Shown piece by piece: positions 1-9,965 of a stretch of DNA of 64,000 bases (within the stretch, counting starts at the first letter, position 1; every line of letters begins with the position of its first letter). Origin of the DNA: Isochrysis galbana (taxonomy: Eukaryota > Haptophyta > Isochrysidales > Isochrysidaceae); the NCBI GenBank assembly GCA_018136815.1, contig CM030931.1, forward strand, positions 6,268,148 through 6,332,147. The letters run 5' to 3'. The translations under genes were made by a program, and so were the position numbers. Under the pieces are notes generated by a model. The model did not search any database, was not told the DNA's origin, and saw only the letters and a program-made list of their open reading frames with translations.

Positions 1-1993
1 TCGAATAATTTGGCTTTGCAATGCTCGTCAAAGAAGCTGAGCTTGCCAGGGTTGTCCAGCAAGCTGAGCTTGCCAGGATTCTCCACTACACTCAGCTTGC
101 CAGCATCGTCGACGCAGAGTGCCCCGCCCTCGAGAAAGAGTCCAGCTTTGTCGGGCCCGTTCAAGAAGTACCCGAAGGTGAGGCTCGTGATCGCAGTCCC
201 GGAGGGAAAGAGTCTGCCATCACAATTGCCGGTGCCCTTGGACGAGAATCTTGAGCCCATTTACCCGAAGGTCAAAATCACCTTCAAGGTCCCGAAGGGG
301 CGCAGATGGACGCCACGAAAAGGAACCGGCGGCATGAAAGTGGACATGGTGCCCTCACCACCATGTTCACCACCGGCTTCGCGCCCGCCCTTGCCGCGGC
401 ATCCATCGCATTCTTGCTTGCCGCCGTCGCAGCACGTCGTGGGCGATTGTGGAACTGAGAATTTCGTCCCTTATGAGAGACGTTGCGAGTACACGTTGTG
501 CTCAAAGGCCGCTGGAGTAGAGACCACCGGGGTCGTGACACTCACGCGAGCAGGGCTTTCCGCTCCCCCATCCGGTCCTCAACCTGATGAGGCGGTGTTC
601 TGTTCTTCACATAATCAGGGAGCCCTATCGACCAATGGTGCATGTCGATCGAAGGTGGATGCATGTGTTGCTGGGGACGCTCGTAGCCTTTGGCAGGTAC
701 GCTTCCTGCATGCATGCGAGACCACTGCGGCTTGGTCATTGATTCCGAGCCAGATCGTATCACCACATTACGCTTGTGCATTCTCTCTCACCAGCCAAAT
801 GTAGGTAGTGAGGTGGAGGTTTGCCTGCCCGATGACGGCATGGAAGGATCATGGTACGCAGCGAAGGCTCTGGAACTAAGGACGGATAGCAACCAGTACG
901 TCGAGGTGCGCATTTGTGTACACGGATTGCTGTGCGACACCGATGGCGAAATGGACCCGACACACAGAGACCTGACGGTGAGTTGCGCACGGTAGCTCTA
1001 CCTATGTTGCCGTTGCTAGCATTCACCCCAATGAAATTCGTTCTTCATATTTCGCACTGCCTCCGTTTGCTGTTTCTTAGCCAACTCTCTTTTCTCTTGT
1101 AGGAATGGCACCCGGTGGCACGGTTGCGCCCCACTCCGCCTCCAACCCCTGCCGACTTCCTTGACCAATTGAAGGCGGGGAGTCTAGCAGAACTCTGGTC
1201 GCACGAGGGATGGTGGCAGGTTACTATCGTACAAGAGCCATCTCCCACCGCATGCCCCCTCGTGTGGGAGCTCTCATCTGTTGACTTCGGGAATCTGCAA
1301 CGAATGGAGGCACCCCGTCTTCGGCCTAGCTGGCAATGGCATCCTGAGCGGCGCTTGGAGCACAGCTGGAGCATGTGTGAAAAGGCCTCTTTGCCACGCG
1401 GGAGACGTCCGGCGAAACGCAAGCACAGTGAGTTACAGCCCGGGGTGAAGGAGATGGAGGAGGAGGAGATGGCACGCCGAACCAAGAAGCTGCTCGAGCA
1501 ATTTGCCCCCGGTTCAATTGTTGAAGTACAGGGCGCTGAAGATGGCTTTTTCGGATCTTGGTATTCTGCACAAGTCCTCGAGGCTAAGGAGGCACGGTCA
1601 ATTATAAAACTGCGCGTAAGCTATCAGGCCTTTCGGGAGGAGGACGGATCGACGTGGGAGGATTGGGTCGAATTGAATCAGGTTCGCCCTCTCCCACCGC
1701 AGCATAAGCACGACTTCTTGCGTCACCTTCCTGTGAGCGCGCCTCTTGAAGTTCTCTGCAAAGAAGGCTGGTGGGAGGTGGTCTACAGTGGTGTCAATGG
1801 ATCAAAATACAAAGTTGTCGCTCCGCTCTACGACGTGCATCACACTGTGACCGAGACGCAGTTACGCCCAGCATGGCTATGGCTTGCAGACACATACACA
1901 TGGGACGTTAAGCTCAAGCCGAGTGCGAGCCCACCTCCTGCTCGAGTCACTCTACCGAAAGCGCACAAAGCATTCAGGGCCAAGCCCGCATGA
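1..1993 (+). CDS. Agenet/Tudor-like repeat protein, 5' partial
   Basis: Frame 1 is open to the left edge without an ATG, so the gene starts outside the window. Three exons join cleanly: 1-696, 795-977 and 1103-1993, with introns 697-794 (CAG|GTACGC to CACCAG) and 978-1102 (GTGAGT to TTGTAG), both phase 0. The N-terminal part has LSLPG-type repeats and two copies of a YPKV..VPxG motif, then a Cys-rich stretch. After the first intron come Agenet/Tudor-like modules with the signatures VGSEVEV..GSWYAAKAL, GSIVEVQ..GSWYSAQVL and WWxV blocks. Agenet modules usually read methylated histones or RNA in the nucleus; that role here is inferred from the fold. The exon-1 Cys/His pattern (CEYTLC...CSSH) might bind zinc. 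Confidence 0.6.
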
Positions 1994-2192
1994 GTTTTTA
2001 AGATTTAGGCACCATTATAACATTGCTTTACACGCCCTCTCTAGTGCTTTCGAGTGCGCCTATTTGACACTTGAGACCAGTTGTTGGTACTGATACTGAG
2101 CACACACCATACTAGCTTGAGGAGATGGATGTCACGTCTTACCGTAACCCGCCATTCCTCACTAGACGCAGCTAAAGTTCATTATAAAAACC

Positions 2193-2365
2193 TTTTAATA
2201 TTCTTACCGCACTCGCGGCGAATGGAACCACTACACACTACAAGTAGCAAGTAGCATACTCTCTACACCCCCATTCCCCGGCCCTTCTCCCCCCGCCATC
2301 AGGCGGCTCCCCCCGTTCACTACTAGGGGGATTGGGGTGGAGGGCTTAGATATGGTCCGGTGGCC
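2193..2365 (-). repeat. 3'-terminal module of T-tailed retroelement (solo copy)
   Basis: Reads, on the plus strand, as an A-rich run, then CTTTTAATATTC, a CCGC..GCGG stretch, a CCCCGGCCCTTC block and GATATGGTCCGGTGG. The same order recurs at 23040-23220, and the first half recurs at 3790. It matches the 3' UTR end of the retroelement whose ORF lies at 4120-4731 (minus), so this is probably a strongly 5'-truncated insertion on the minus strand. Confidence 0.45.
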
Positions 2366-2452
2366 CGCGCCCCCCCCCGGTGATCTTTCCCCCCCTTCCT
2401 CCTGTGTCTCCGAGTGGGCGGCCGACTCTGTCTCGTCTTATCCTGTAAACAG

Positions 2453-2939
2453 GCGCGAGACTTACCGATTTTCCGGTGGGCGGAGCTCTCGCTCGCGCCC
2501 ACCCCCTTCTCCGCTCTCTCTCTCCCCTCTCCTGCGGCACGCGCGATGGCGCGCCTGCGGCAGGCCTCCAGCTGCCCTCTGGCGGCCCCTGGAGGCTCCT
2601 GGAGGCCAGCTCAGGGGGCAGAGGATGCTGGGGCTGGGCCCTGGCCTCCCCTGCCTCTCCCTCGCTGGCGCTCCCGAGCCTCTGGGACCCCCACGCTGCA
2701 CCTGTCTGCCTGTCGACAGGGGGGGAGGGGGGGTTGGAGCATTGGGCTGGTCACGAGGGGCCAGGATGGGCGAATGAGGCGAGCCTGTGGGGAAGGAAGT
2801 GGGTCAGTAGGGCAGTGGCCTCCTGGCAAGCCATCAGGCATGCCAGGAGGATGGGTGGTTCCTCCCCCATGGCAGGGGAGGAGTGGAGAGAGGGGGGGGC
2901 TCGTGCCCCCCCATGGGTCAACCAAGTATAAACTTAGTT
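2453..2939 (-). repeat. Family A hairpin-start repeat, copy A1
   Basis: Read on the minus strand it starts with the hairpin AACTAAGT-TTAT-ACTTGGTT at 939-920 of the 2-kb block (2939-2920). Then come an ATG and a second hairpin of G and C runs, and a long stretch shared with 38560-38966, 39440-39754, 50760-51184, 17575-17818 and 23223-23735 (core words CCTGCCTCTCCC and GCTGGCGCTCC on plus). A third conserved hairpin lies around 2820-2850 (CCTGGCAAGCC / GGCATGCCAGG). Copies share a PPLSPLLPC-type reading frame without a long intact ORF. Confidence 0.6.
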
Positions 2940-3789
2940 ATGCTAAAGTTCATTATAAGTTGGTTCAAAAGGGGAGGCGCCTCGAGCCCTCCCCCCAAGA
3001 TCCAACTCCCCTCCGGGGGGGCCGTCGGTCACCCTTAGACTCCCCGGGGAGATTTGATCCGCCATGTTGTGCTCGACACGACCTTGCAGTGCGAGTGACG
3101 ATCCCAGCCGACCCACGGCGTCGACGGTTCCAAGCATAGCTGATAGCTGAAGCTTGGGGTTTGGAGTTGGAGGCATTCGATGTGGATTTCTTGCTGCTTG
3201 CCACCCTTGAACGGTCCAGTCTTCGCGGATCTAGCCGGGGCTATGACTGGAGCTGTTGTGTGTGGTTTTGTTATGTGCGATCCAGATTGGACCGTTTGCG
3301 AGAGCGCGTGGCATGCTCGACAGCCGATGGGTCGAAGGAAAAAAAAAAGATCTGAAGGTTCAGGGCTCCACACCTAACGCTAGACAGCGCATACCACTGC
3401 TACTGCACATCAGCCAGCGCCCTTATTTCCCTTTCTCCGCCCCCTTGCCTTCCCCCCCTCATTCCTTTGTCTTTGGTAGCCGATGGGTCGAAGAAAAGAT
3501 TTTCAACGAATTTGTCGAGTTTATTCGTTGCGTGATGTTGCACCCTTGAGCGTCGTCAACCCACATGTGAAAGACAATGGTTTGGGTCTAGAAAGACACT
3601 AGACACTAAAGAAACTGTTTTTGACCTTTGCAAGAAAGACGGTGAAAGACAGGGCTAAAGACGGGGGGGGGGAGGCGGGGGAGGCTCTACTACTACTAGT
3701 AGAAGAGAGACTAGTAGTATGTAGTATGTACTATACTAGTATATAATGGCTCTACTAGTAGGACTAGGTGGTAGTAGTAGCAGGCGTAG
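2940..3789. other. Intergenic, no gene recognised
   Basis: Contains a duplicated AGCCGATGGGTCGAAG (near 3322 and 3478), an AAAGAC-rich stretch (3590-3665) that resembles 5165-5225, a G-run, and a nest of ACTAGTAGT palindromes (3688-3775). Short ORFs here show no family features. Confidence 0.5.
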
Positions 3790-4742
3790 GAAAAAAAAAC
3801 TTCTTAATATTCTCGCCGCGCGCGCGACTACGCACCCTTATTGTGCTGCCCCGCCCGCTACTCTCATCTCCCCCACCACCTGCCTTGCGGCTCGTCCCTT
3901 GTGCACTACCTAGGGGCTGGGTGTTTGGGGTTTCCTGTAGCAGGCGGTGTGTTCCGATCCCCGATAGGTTGTCCACTCCTTCCTCCTGCGCCATCGGGCT
4001 ATCGGTTTCCATGTTTCCTTGTTGAGTCCGTGAGGTGGGCGGTTAAATCGCGGGGAGTGTTGAGGGCGGGGGGCGGGTAGGCGGGTGAGACGTGGGGCGC
4101 GGCTTTGTGCTGTGCGCGGTTAGGCGAGTCTATCCATTATGCGGAGCGCTTGCGCTACCGCGGACAGGTTCATGCCCAGCGTTAGCGTGCCTTTGTCGTT
4201 TATCGTAAAGACGGGGGCGCATAGTTCTCGCGGGGTCTTGAGCTTGGGTTTTCTTCCCTGGGAGGCTTTTCTGGTGCGTGCGGCCGAGGGTCTCTCCAGG
4301 GGTATGAGGCCTCTGGCGAGTACTGTGAATCTGCTCAGGGTCTTTTCGATGACCGGCACGTGGTGGAAGGTATAGTTGTCAAATTCTGCTTTGTAGAAGT
4401 CACCTATTATGTACCTCCATGCTATGAGGTAGAGAGCTTTGAGGCTGTCGGGTGTTGGGGTGTTCGGGTATACGAACAGTCTGTCCTTGAGTCTCTGGAC
4501 CGTCGATCTGTTTCTATCAGGCGTGTAGCCTGTCACAGCTTCTAAGGTCAGGAAAATTTGTTGTGTGGAAGGGCATCTGGCCAGGTGTGTCGAATTTTCG
4601 CGGTGTTTACCGCAAAGTCTGCATCTCGTGGTGGTTGCCGTGGCGAACCGGTTTCGTGTGCCTAGCCTTCTGTGGGTGATGTGCTTGAAGTGGGGGTGCT
4701 TATCCGTGTGTTTTAGCATGGGGTGTCTCAAATCTCGCGACG
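3790..4742 (-). mobile_element. LINE-like retroelement, 5'-truncated, T-tailed
   Basis: On the minus strand it holds the end of an ORF (4731-4120), about 330 bp of 3' UTR and a terminal GAATATTAAGAAG followed by nine T. It is cut off at the 5' side near 4742, where a hAT transposase fragment begins. The same 3' terminus recurs at least eight times in the window (for example 37926, 47322, 55038, 55655, 63228). The ORF end is shared with copies at 55.0-56.3 kb. Five-prime truncation with a constant 3' end is typical of target-primed reverse transcription. Confidence 0.65.
4120..4731 (-). pseudogene. Retroelement polyprotein C-terminus (zinc finger plus tail)
   Basis: A 203-codon open stretch with no own start. 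It carries a CxxC-x8-H-x3-C finger (CRLCGKHRENSTHLARC), as found after the reverse transcriptase in many non-LTR elements. A conserved tail follows: LIAWRYIIGDFY, then a basic region and LCAPVFTINDKGTLTLG. The tail aligns with the minus-strand peptides at 55530-55654 (LAWRYILTDFY) and 55974-56297 (VTDFYRIHY...FNRNDKGGL). The reverse transcriptase itself is missing, so this piece is a dead 3' remnant. Confidence 0.6.
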
Positions 4743-4937
4743 TTCATTCCCAAGATACTCATGAGGGAGAGAGCTCTTGTGAAGGCAGAGATGGAAGGAC
4801 ACTTCTTTTCGATCACCTTTGATGGGACGACGCGCTTGGGCGAGATCATCAATGTTTGCGCACGCTTCGTCCCAAAGGATTTCAAGTTTGTTGGCAATCG
4901 TTTACTGGCTGTTCGAACAGCTGCGAAGCATATGGAT
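4743..4937 (+). pseudogene. hAT transposase fragment
   Basis: Sixty-five codons beginning FIPKIL and containing SITFDGTTRLGE, INVCARFVP and RTAAKHMD. These match, in order, WFIPKILN, CITFDGTTRLGE, VNVCARFVP and RTTAKHMD in the hAT transposase at 61.2-63.0 kb. The first catalytic Asp region (TFDGTTR) is present, and nothing downstream is. It abuts the truncated end of the retroelement at 4742. Confidence 0.7.
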
Positions 4938-5552
4938 CGGGTACATCGCTACAATGCACAATGCACAATGCTACAGTGTGCAGTGTAGCAGTAACAGGAA
5001 TGAAAATGAAGAATGCCAATCATTCAATCATTGTCATTGTGATTGAATGCCCCCCCCCCACACCACACACACATGCCGCCCGCCCTTGTTTGCCTGCCCC
5101 GCGTTGGCGCCCTAGCACACGGAACACGTGGACTGTATTTCTCTACCGGGCCATGCATGACCACCAGAAAGACGGCAAAGACGGCTGTTTTTGGTGTCTG
5201 TAGAAAGACGAAAGACTCTGTCTCTGTCTTCTGTCTATCACATGTAGGATGTAGGGTCGTAGGGTCGTCAAACGCGCTAGTGATGTAGAGATTGAAGTGG
5301 TCTCTCGGCGGGTGTACCACGTTTGTAATTGTAGTCTTGTAGAGCATCTGGTTGGCTACCATCCCTAGCCACATACGCCGGACGAGCCATGCACCAACCG
5401 CGCACACCCCCATCGCCATCGCGGGGTATGGGTATGGGCTCCGTTGCCGACGAAGGCTACGGCCCACAGCACTAAGGTTATACCCGCACAACAAGAAAAA
5501 CCCAAACGGGGGGGGGGGGGGAACGAGAGATGAGAGATGAGGTGTCACTCTT
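4938..5552. other. Intergenic; contains a repeat shared with 60.7 kb
   Basis: 5388-5490 (CGAGCCATGCACCAA..., GGGCTCCGTTGCCG, CAGCACTAAGG) matches 60703-60800 in the same order. AAAGAC-type repeats lie at 5165-5225. No coding region is supported. Confidence 0.5.
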
Positions 5553-5923
5553 TGGGGAAGGGAGGGGGGGCTTTTGGGGGGACGAGGAGAAAGGAAGGGG
5601 GGGGGAGGGGGGGAGGGGGGGGGGAGGGGGGGGCGCGTGCCTTGCCAAGTCCTCCGCTCGCGGGCGGATTGCTATGGGCTCTCTCTAGAGTATAATAGAC
5701 ACTGTCAGATAGACGAGATGGAGAGTGTGCTAGAGGAGAGGGGGAGGAGAGAGCGAGCGCGAGAGAGGAGAGAGCCAGAGCGCGAGCGAGCGAAAGGGGG
5801 GGGGGGGGGGGGAGAGAGAGAGAGCGAGAAGGGGGGGGGTGGGGGGAGAGAGGACAAACGGAGAGTGGAGAGAAGAGAGAAGAGAGAGAGAGAGAGTAGA
5901 AGATAGAGAAGGGAGAGAGGACA
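5553..5923 (+). repeat. G-rich and GA-rich tract upstream of the kinase gene
   Basis: Almost pure purine on the plus strand: long G-runs broken by A (5560-5635, 5797-5845) and GAGA microsatellite up to 5920. It ends just before the ATG of the kinase gene. ORFs across it are low-complexity artefacts. Confidence 0.8.
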
Positions 5924-5927
5924 AGAA

Positions 5928-8900
5928 ATGAGAAAGGAGAGCGCCACAACCCATAAAGAACCCCAACCACCCACCCTGCGAGCCACCGCGCCACTGCCTC
6001 CGCTCCCCTTCCCCCCCCCTTCCCCCGCTCTCCTCCCTTCCCTCACCCCCCCCCCCCACACACACACACCTCCGAACGCGCGCCTCCCGAGGCGCAACAC
6101 CTCCTCTCCATCACCACCTCCGCCACTCGCCATCCGCCTCCTCCTTCTCCTCGTGTTGATCTGCTCCCACACGCTGCACGCGGCGCCGCACGCCTCACCT
6201 GACCTCCTTCTCCCCTCCACCGAACCGGGCGAGCCCGGCGCCGCGCGCGCCGGGCTCGTCGAGATACATGACACTGACTCACTTCTCCTCGTAGCCACTG
6301 TCGACGGTGCTGTCCACGCACTCTCTGGTGCCTCAGGAGAGCTGCTCTGGTCGCTCGAGACTGGTGGGCCACTCCTAGGCTCCTCCGCCATTGATATTAC
6401 GGCGCTCTTCAGCGGCGAAGAGGAGCAGACAGCGCGCACGGGCGAGACGGAGACGGATGACGGCGAACCTCTCGGCCAGGGCGCCGGTCGCGAACCGCGC
6501 AGCCGCATGCCGCCTGCTGCTGCCGCTGAGGCGGAGCCGCATGGCGACAATGCGTCTGGCGACCTTGACGTGGCCGACGAGCCCATCCTCGTCTTGCCCG
6601 ACCTGGACGGCTCGCTTTACATGGCAGATCGGCAGTCAGACCATCTGATCAAGGTGGAGCGTACTATTCAGGACTTCGTCTCCGCGCCCACAATTTTCGT
6701 GGACGGCGGTCTGCTGCTCGGCTCCAAGACGGCAAAGCTCTTCTCGCTGCAACCTGAGACTGGCGCGCCCATCTACTACGCCACGCCTGACTCGGCGCAT
6801 GACGGTGCGGCGGAGGACCTCGACCTGGGGGTGGGCAGCGAAGTAGATTCCTTCGGCTCCGACGAGTGCGTGGCCGAGGAGGCCGCCCAGGCGAACGTGA
6901 TCGATGACGACGCCGTGGAGGACGGCCACGCTCAGGCTGGCGGCACTGGACGCCCCACCTTACCTGAGGCAGGAGAGCTGAGGCTCTCGCGATCCGACTA
7001 CCAGGTGCGCGCGCTCGACCGCGCCAACGGACGGCAGATGTGGAACGTCTCATTCGCGCAGTACGACATCGAGTATACCCCGCACGCCTCTTCGGGCGGT
7101 TCACGCAGCCCGCCGACCCGCAGCACCCTGCAGCTGCACCCACAGAACCGGCTCTGCGCCGCTGACGCCTCGCCTGGCGCAACTGCAGCCGGCGCCTCGG
7201 CAGCCGGTGTTTGCAGATGGTCACGGGTCTTTTCGGCGCCGGTCGCCTACGCCTACCTGCTCGACACATCTGAGGGAACACACCAGTTTCTCGACATTGC
7301 GGCGCCCAGGGAGCCCGAGTACGAGTCGACCGATGGCGTCTTCTTCCTTGTCCCGCCCGAGTCGCTCGAGGCGGCGTCCGTCACGGCAAGCGGGACATCC
7401 GATGGGGGGCTGCGCGCGCTCTCTTACAGACACGAGGTATCGCCTCTTAGGCCATTGCTTCCGATTCTTCCGCGCGTGCTGCCCCCGCGCATGTCGAATC
7501 GTCCCACCTCGGCGCTGCTGCTGCGCACCTCGGCGCCCGCCTCCGCACAGTGGCTGCCGTCACCGCCAAAGCTACTACCGCTCCCATCTCCGCCGCTCTT
7601 GCGGCTCCCTGGCGCTCCCGACGCGTCGGGCTCGATCACCCTCCCGGGAACCCTCGACGAGGCATTCATCGAGGAGCTCAAGCGCGCTGTTGAGACCAGG
7701 ATACTCTTACTCTTCGTGCCTCGCAAGCTGCTCCCAGACTCGCCCGTGTGGCGCCGCCGGCTAAGCTACGCTCTGATGATTGTTTTTGTCGGCCTCGCGC
7801 TCATGCTCGTCACTGGCGCACTGTACCTAGCATACATGCCCGTTCGCCGGCGGAGGAAGGAGCGAGAAGAGGCCCTGCGCCTTGCGGCCCGCGAGGCGAG
7901 CGAGCGCGAGGCCAAGGCGCTCGCAGCGGCAGCGGCGGCAGAAGCCGCTCGGGAGGAGGCCGCACTTGCTGCGCTGAACCTGCGCGACGCCTCTAGTGCA
8001 GACGACGAGTCCAGCTCCAGCTACGACTCTGACTCCGAGGACTCGTGTGCGACATTGTCACCCCCGCTCCCGCCGATCCCACCCTCCCGCTTCCGCGAGG
8101 AATTTGTTGAAGGCCCCTGCCTTGGCAAGGGCGGCTTTGGCCGTGTATACCGTGCGACACACAAACTCGACGGCGTCGAATACGCCGTCAAGAAAGTGCT
8201 GCTCACGGGGTCCGCGCGGGCACAGGACCGGGCAGTCCGCGAGGCGACGTGCCTGGCCAAGCTCGACCACCCCAATGTCGTTCGCTACTACCAAGTGTGG
8301 AAAGAGTCGATGGCCGAGGCACAGCTGCTGGAGCAGTTTCCGGCATCGTCAGACGAGGAGGATGACTCGTACACGGGCGAAGAATCGTCGATGTTCTCCT
8401 TCTCCCAGGCTGGCTCCATGCGCCACTCAACGGTTGCCGGGTTGTCGACTGGCCCAGCGCTTCGCCAGGTTCTTTACATCCAGATGCAGCTGTGTGAGCG
8501 CACGATGCGCCAGTGGCTGCAGGAGGAGGGACGCGACACGTCCCTCGCGGCGAACCGGCCGGTGTTTCTCCAGCTGTTGAGCGGCCTGCAGCACATCCAC
8601 TCGTCCGGACTTATCCATCGTGACCTCACACCGGCGAATGTGTTCCTCACGCACGACAACAACTTCAAGATAGGGGATTTCGGACTTTCTCGTGAGATGG
8701 TCACAATCGCGGAGCTTCCCTCGAACACGGCGCTCGCCGATATGCCATCAACGTCGCTTGGGCCGAATGCTGACACCTCGCTCCGCTTTGCCGCCGAGGC
8801 CGCAAAATTCCGCTCTGTGACCAAAGGTGTGGGCACGACCCTGTACATGAGCCCCGAGCAACGCGCGTCGCTGCCCTACGACTTCAAGGTTGACGTCTAC

Positions 8901-9965
8901 GCGGCCGGAGTCATTTTTCTTGAGATGTGCCATCCGTTCGGGACCCAGATGGAGCGCATCACCGAACTCACCGCCCTACAGCGGCGCAAGGTACCGGCCC
9001 CGCTTGCGAGAGACCACCCGGAGCTCGCCGAATTCATATTGTGGTGCACGGAGCCTGAGGTGAACCTGAGGCCGACTGTGGAGGAGGTGATCGCGTCGCC
9101 AATTCTCTCCCCCAGCACTGAGGCCTCCCCGCTGCAGCCCCACGGCACGGTGCTGCGCGTCTCCGTGTACCAAGCGGAGAAGCACCAAATGATCCCAAAG
9201 ATCTACCAGCATATCGAGAAGGTGCGCTACGTTAGTTCGTTCACAATGCGAAGTGGTGGGAATGGGGCTGGCGGCAGTAGCGGCGGGGCGGGACGCAGTA
9301 CGCGGCCCAAGGGCGCGGAGGTGTCCAAGTCTGACAGCACCGGTGCGGAAGATGGTGGGCGCACCACTGATGACGAGCTCATGATACTAGATTTCGTCCT
9401 CGGCGAACCCGTTGGCCCGAGTGACCACCGGCAGTCGGAGCCTGCTGGCGGCCCCACTGACATCCAGGGATTGCAGGCTTCGCTCTCGGCGGTGCCCGGC
9501 GTTGTGCGGGTGCTTTCCGATGTCATTCTTTCTCAGGAGCAATCGCCGAAGCTCCCGTCAGCGCCCGCGTTCTCGGAAAGCTCGACGCCTTCACTCCGCG
9601 TTACCTCCACGAAGGCCTCGGACTGGCAGTCGTTCAACCTGCCGCCATCAAATGGCACGGCGAAGACGCCTACGGACCAAGCGCCTCCTTCTCAAGAGTC
9701 GTCTTCGGCGTCCTCATGGACAACTTCTTCTGGCTCTTCACGCGGAACCAACCAGTTGAGTGACGCGACAGATTCTGCGTCGGGGCGTCAGCTGCGCGTC
9801 GTCTCGTCGCCGCGAGGTGGTGACAGCGGCGTAGTAAATCCGTTCACTAAGATCCCTTCACGAACCCGGTCTGCCGACTGCTACGATGGCTATGATGCGG
9901 TGGCCGCCGCGGTCGCCTTCGAGGCGGAACAAGCGGCTGCAGCAGAAGAATCTTCGGGGCGTTGA
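5928..9965 (+). CDS. PERK/IRE1-type ER transmembrane eIF2-alpha kinase-like protein
   Basis: Single open frame of 1345 codons with an ATG directly after the purine tract. Proline-rich start, then a signal segment (LLLLLVLICSHTLHA, about 67-85). The lumenal part has PQQ/beta-propeller motifs as in PERK and IRE1 (DGAVHALSGASGELLW, DGSLYMADRQS, VRALDRANGRQMWNV). A TM segment lies at about 612-638, followed by RRRRK and a charged Ala/Glu linker. The kinase domain (about 726-1057) has GKGGFGRVY, YAVKK, HRDLTPAN, GDFGLS and VGTTLYMSPEQ, plus an acidic insert between the lobes as in PEK/GCN2 kinases. The expected Lys of HRDLK is Thr (residue about 901). Likely role by family: sensing unfolded protein in the ER and phosphorylating eIF2-alpha. 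The long Ser/Thr-rich tail is unassigned. Confidence 0.75.
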   Translation: MRKESATTHKEPQPPTLRATAPLPPLPFPPPSPALLPSLTPPPHTHTPPNARLPRRNTSSPSPPPPLAIRLLLLLVLICSHTLHAAPHASPDLLLPSTEPGEPGAARAGLVEIHDTDSLLLVATVDGAVHALSGASGELLWSLETGGPLLGSSAIDITALFSGEEEQTARTGETETDDGEPLGQGAGREPRSRMPPAAAAEAEPHGDNASGDLDVADEPILVLPDLDGSLYMADRQSDHLIKVERTIQDFVSAPTIFVDGGLLLGSKTAKLFSLQPETGAPIYYATPDSAHDGAAEDLDLGVGSEVDSFGSDECVAEEAAQANVIDDDAVEDGHAQAGGTGRPTLPEAGELRLSRSDYQVRALDRANGRQMWNVSFAQYDIEYTPHASSGGSRSPPTRSTLQLHPQNRLCAADASPGATAAGASAAGVCRWSRVFSAPVAYAYLLDTSEGTHQFLDIAAPREPEYESTDGVFFLVPPESLEAASVTASGTSDGGLRALSYRHEVSPLRPLLPILPRVLPPRMSNRPTSALLLRTSAPASAQWLPSPPKLLPLPSPPLLRLPGAPDASGSITLPGTLDEAFIEELKRAVETRILLLFVPRKLLPDSPVWRRRLSYALMIVFVGLALMLVTGALYLAYMPVRRRRKEREEALRLAAREASEREAKALAAAAAAEAAREEAALAALNLRDASSADDESSSSYDSDSEDSCATLSPPLPPIPPSRFREEFVEGPCLGKGGFGRVYRATHKLDGVEYAVKKVLLTGSARAQDRAVREATCLAKLDHPNVVRYYQVWKESMAEAQLLEQFPASSDEEDDSYTGEESSMFSFSQAGSMRHSTVAGLSTGPALRQVLYIQMQLCERTMRQWLQEEGRDTSLAANRPVFLQLLSGLQHIHSSGLIHRDLTPANVFLTHDNNFKIGDFGLSREMVTIAELPSNTALADMPSTSLGPNADTSLRFAAEAAKFRSVTKGVGTTLYMSPEQRASLPYDFKVDVYAAGVIFLEMCHPFGTQMERITELTALQRRKVPAPLARDHPELAEFILWCTEPEVNLRPTVEEVIASPILSPSTEASPLQPHGTVLRVSVYQAEKHQMIPKIYQHIEKVRYVSSFTMRSGGNGAGGSSGGAGRSTRPKGAEVSKSDSTGAEDGGRTTDDELMILDFVLGEPVGPSDHRQSEPAGGPTDIQGLQASLSAVPGVVRVLSDVILSQEQSPKLPSAPAFSESSTPSLRVTSTKASDWQSFNLPPSNGTAKTPTDQAPPSQESSSASSWTTSSGSSRGTNQLSDATDSASGRQLRVVSSPRGGDSGVVNPFTKIPSRTRSADCYDGYDAVAAAVAFEAEQAAAAEESSGR

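Noticed and set aside
5545-5994. Leu/Ser/Pro-rich minus-strand ORFs
   Set aside because: Compositional artefacts of the G/GA tract before the kinase gene.
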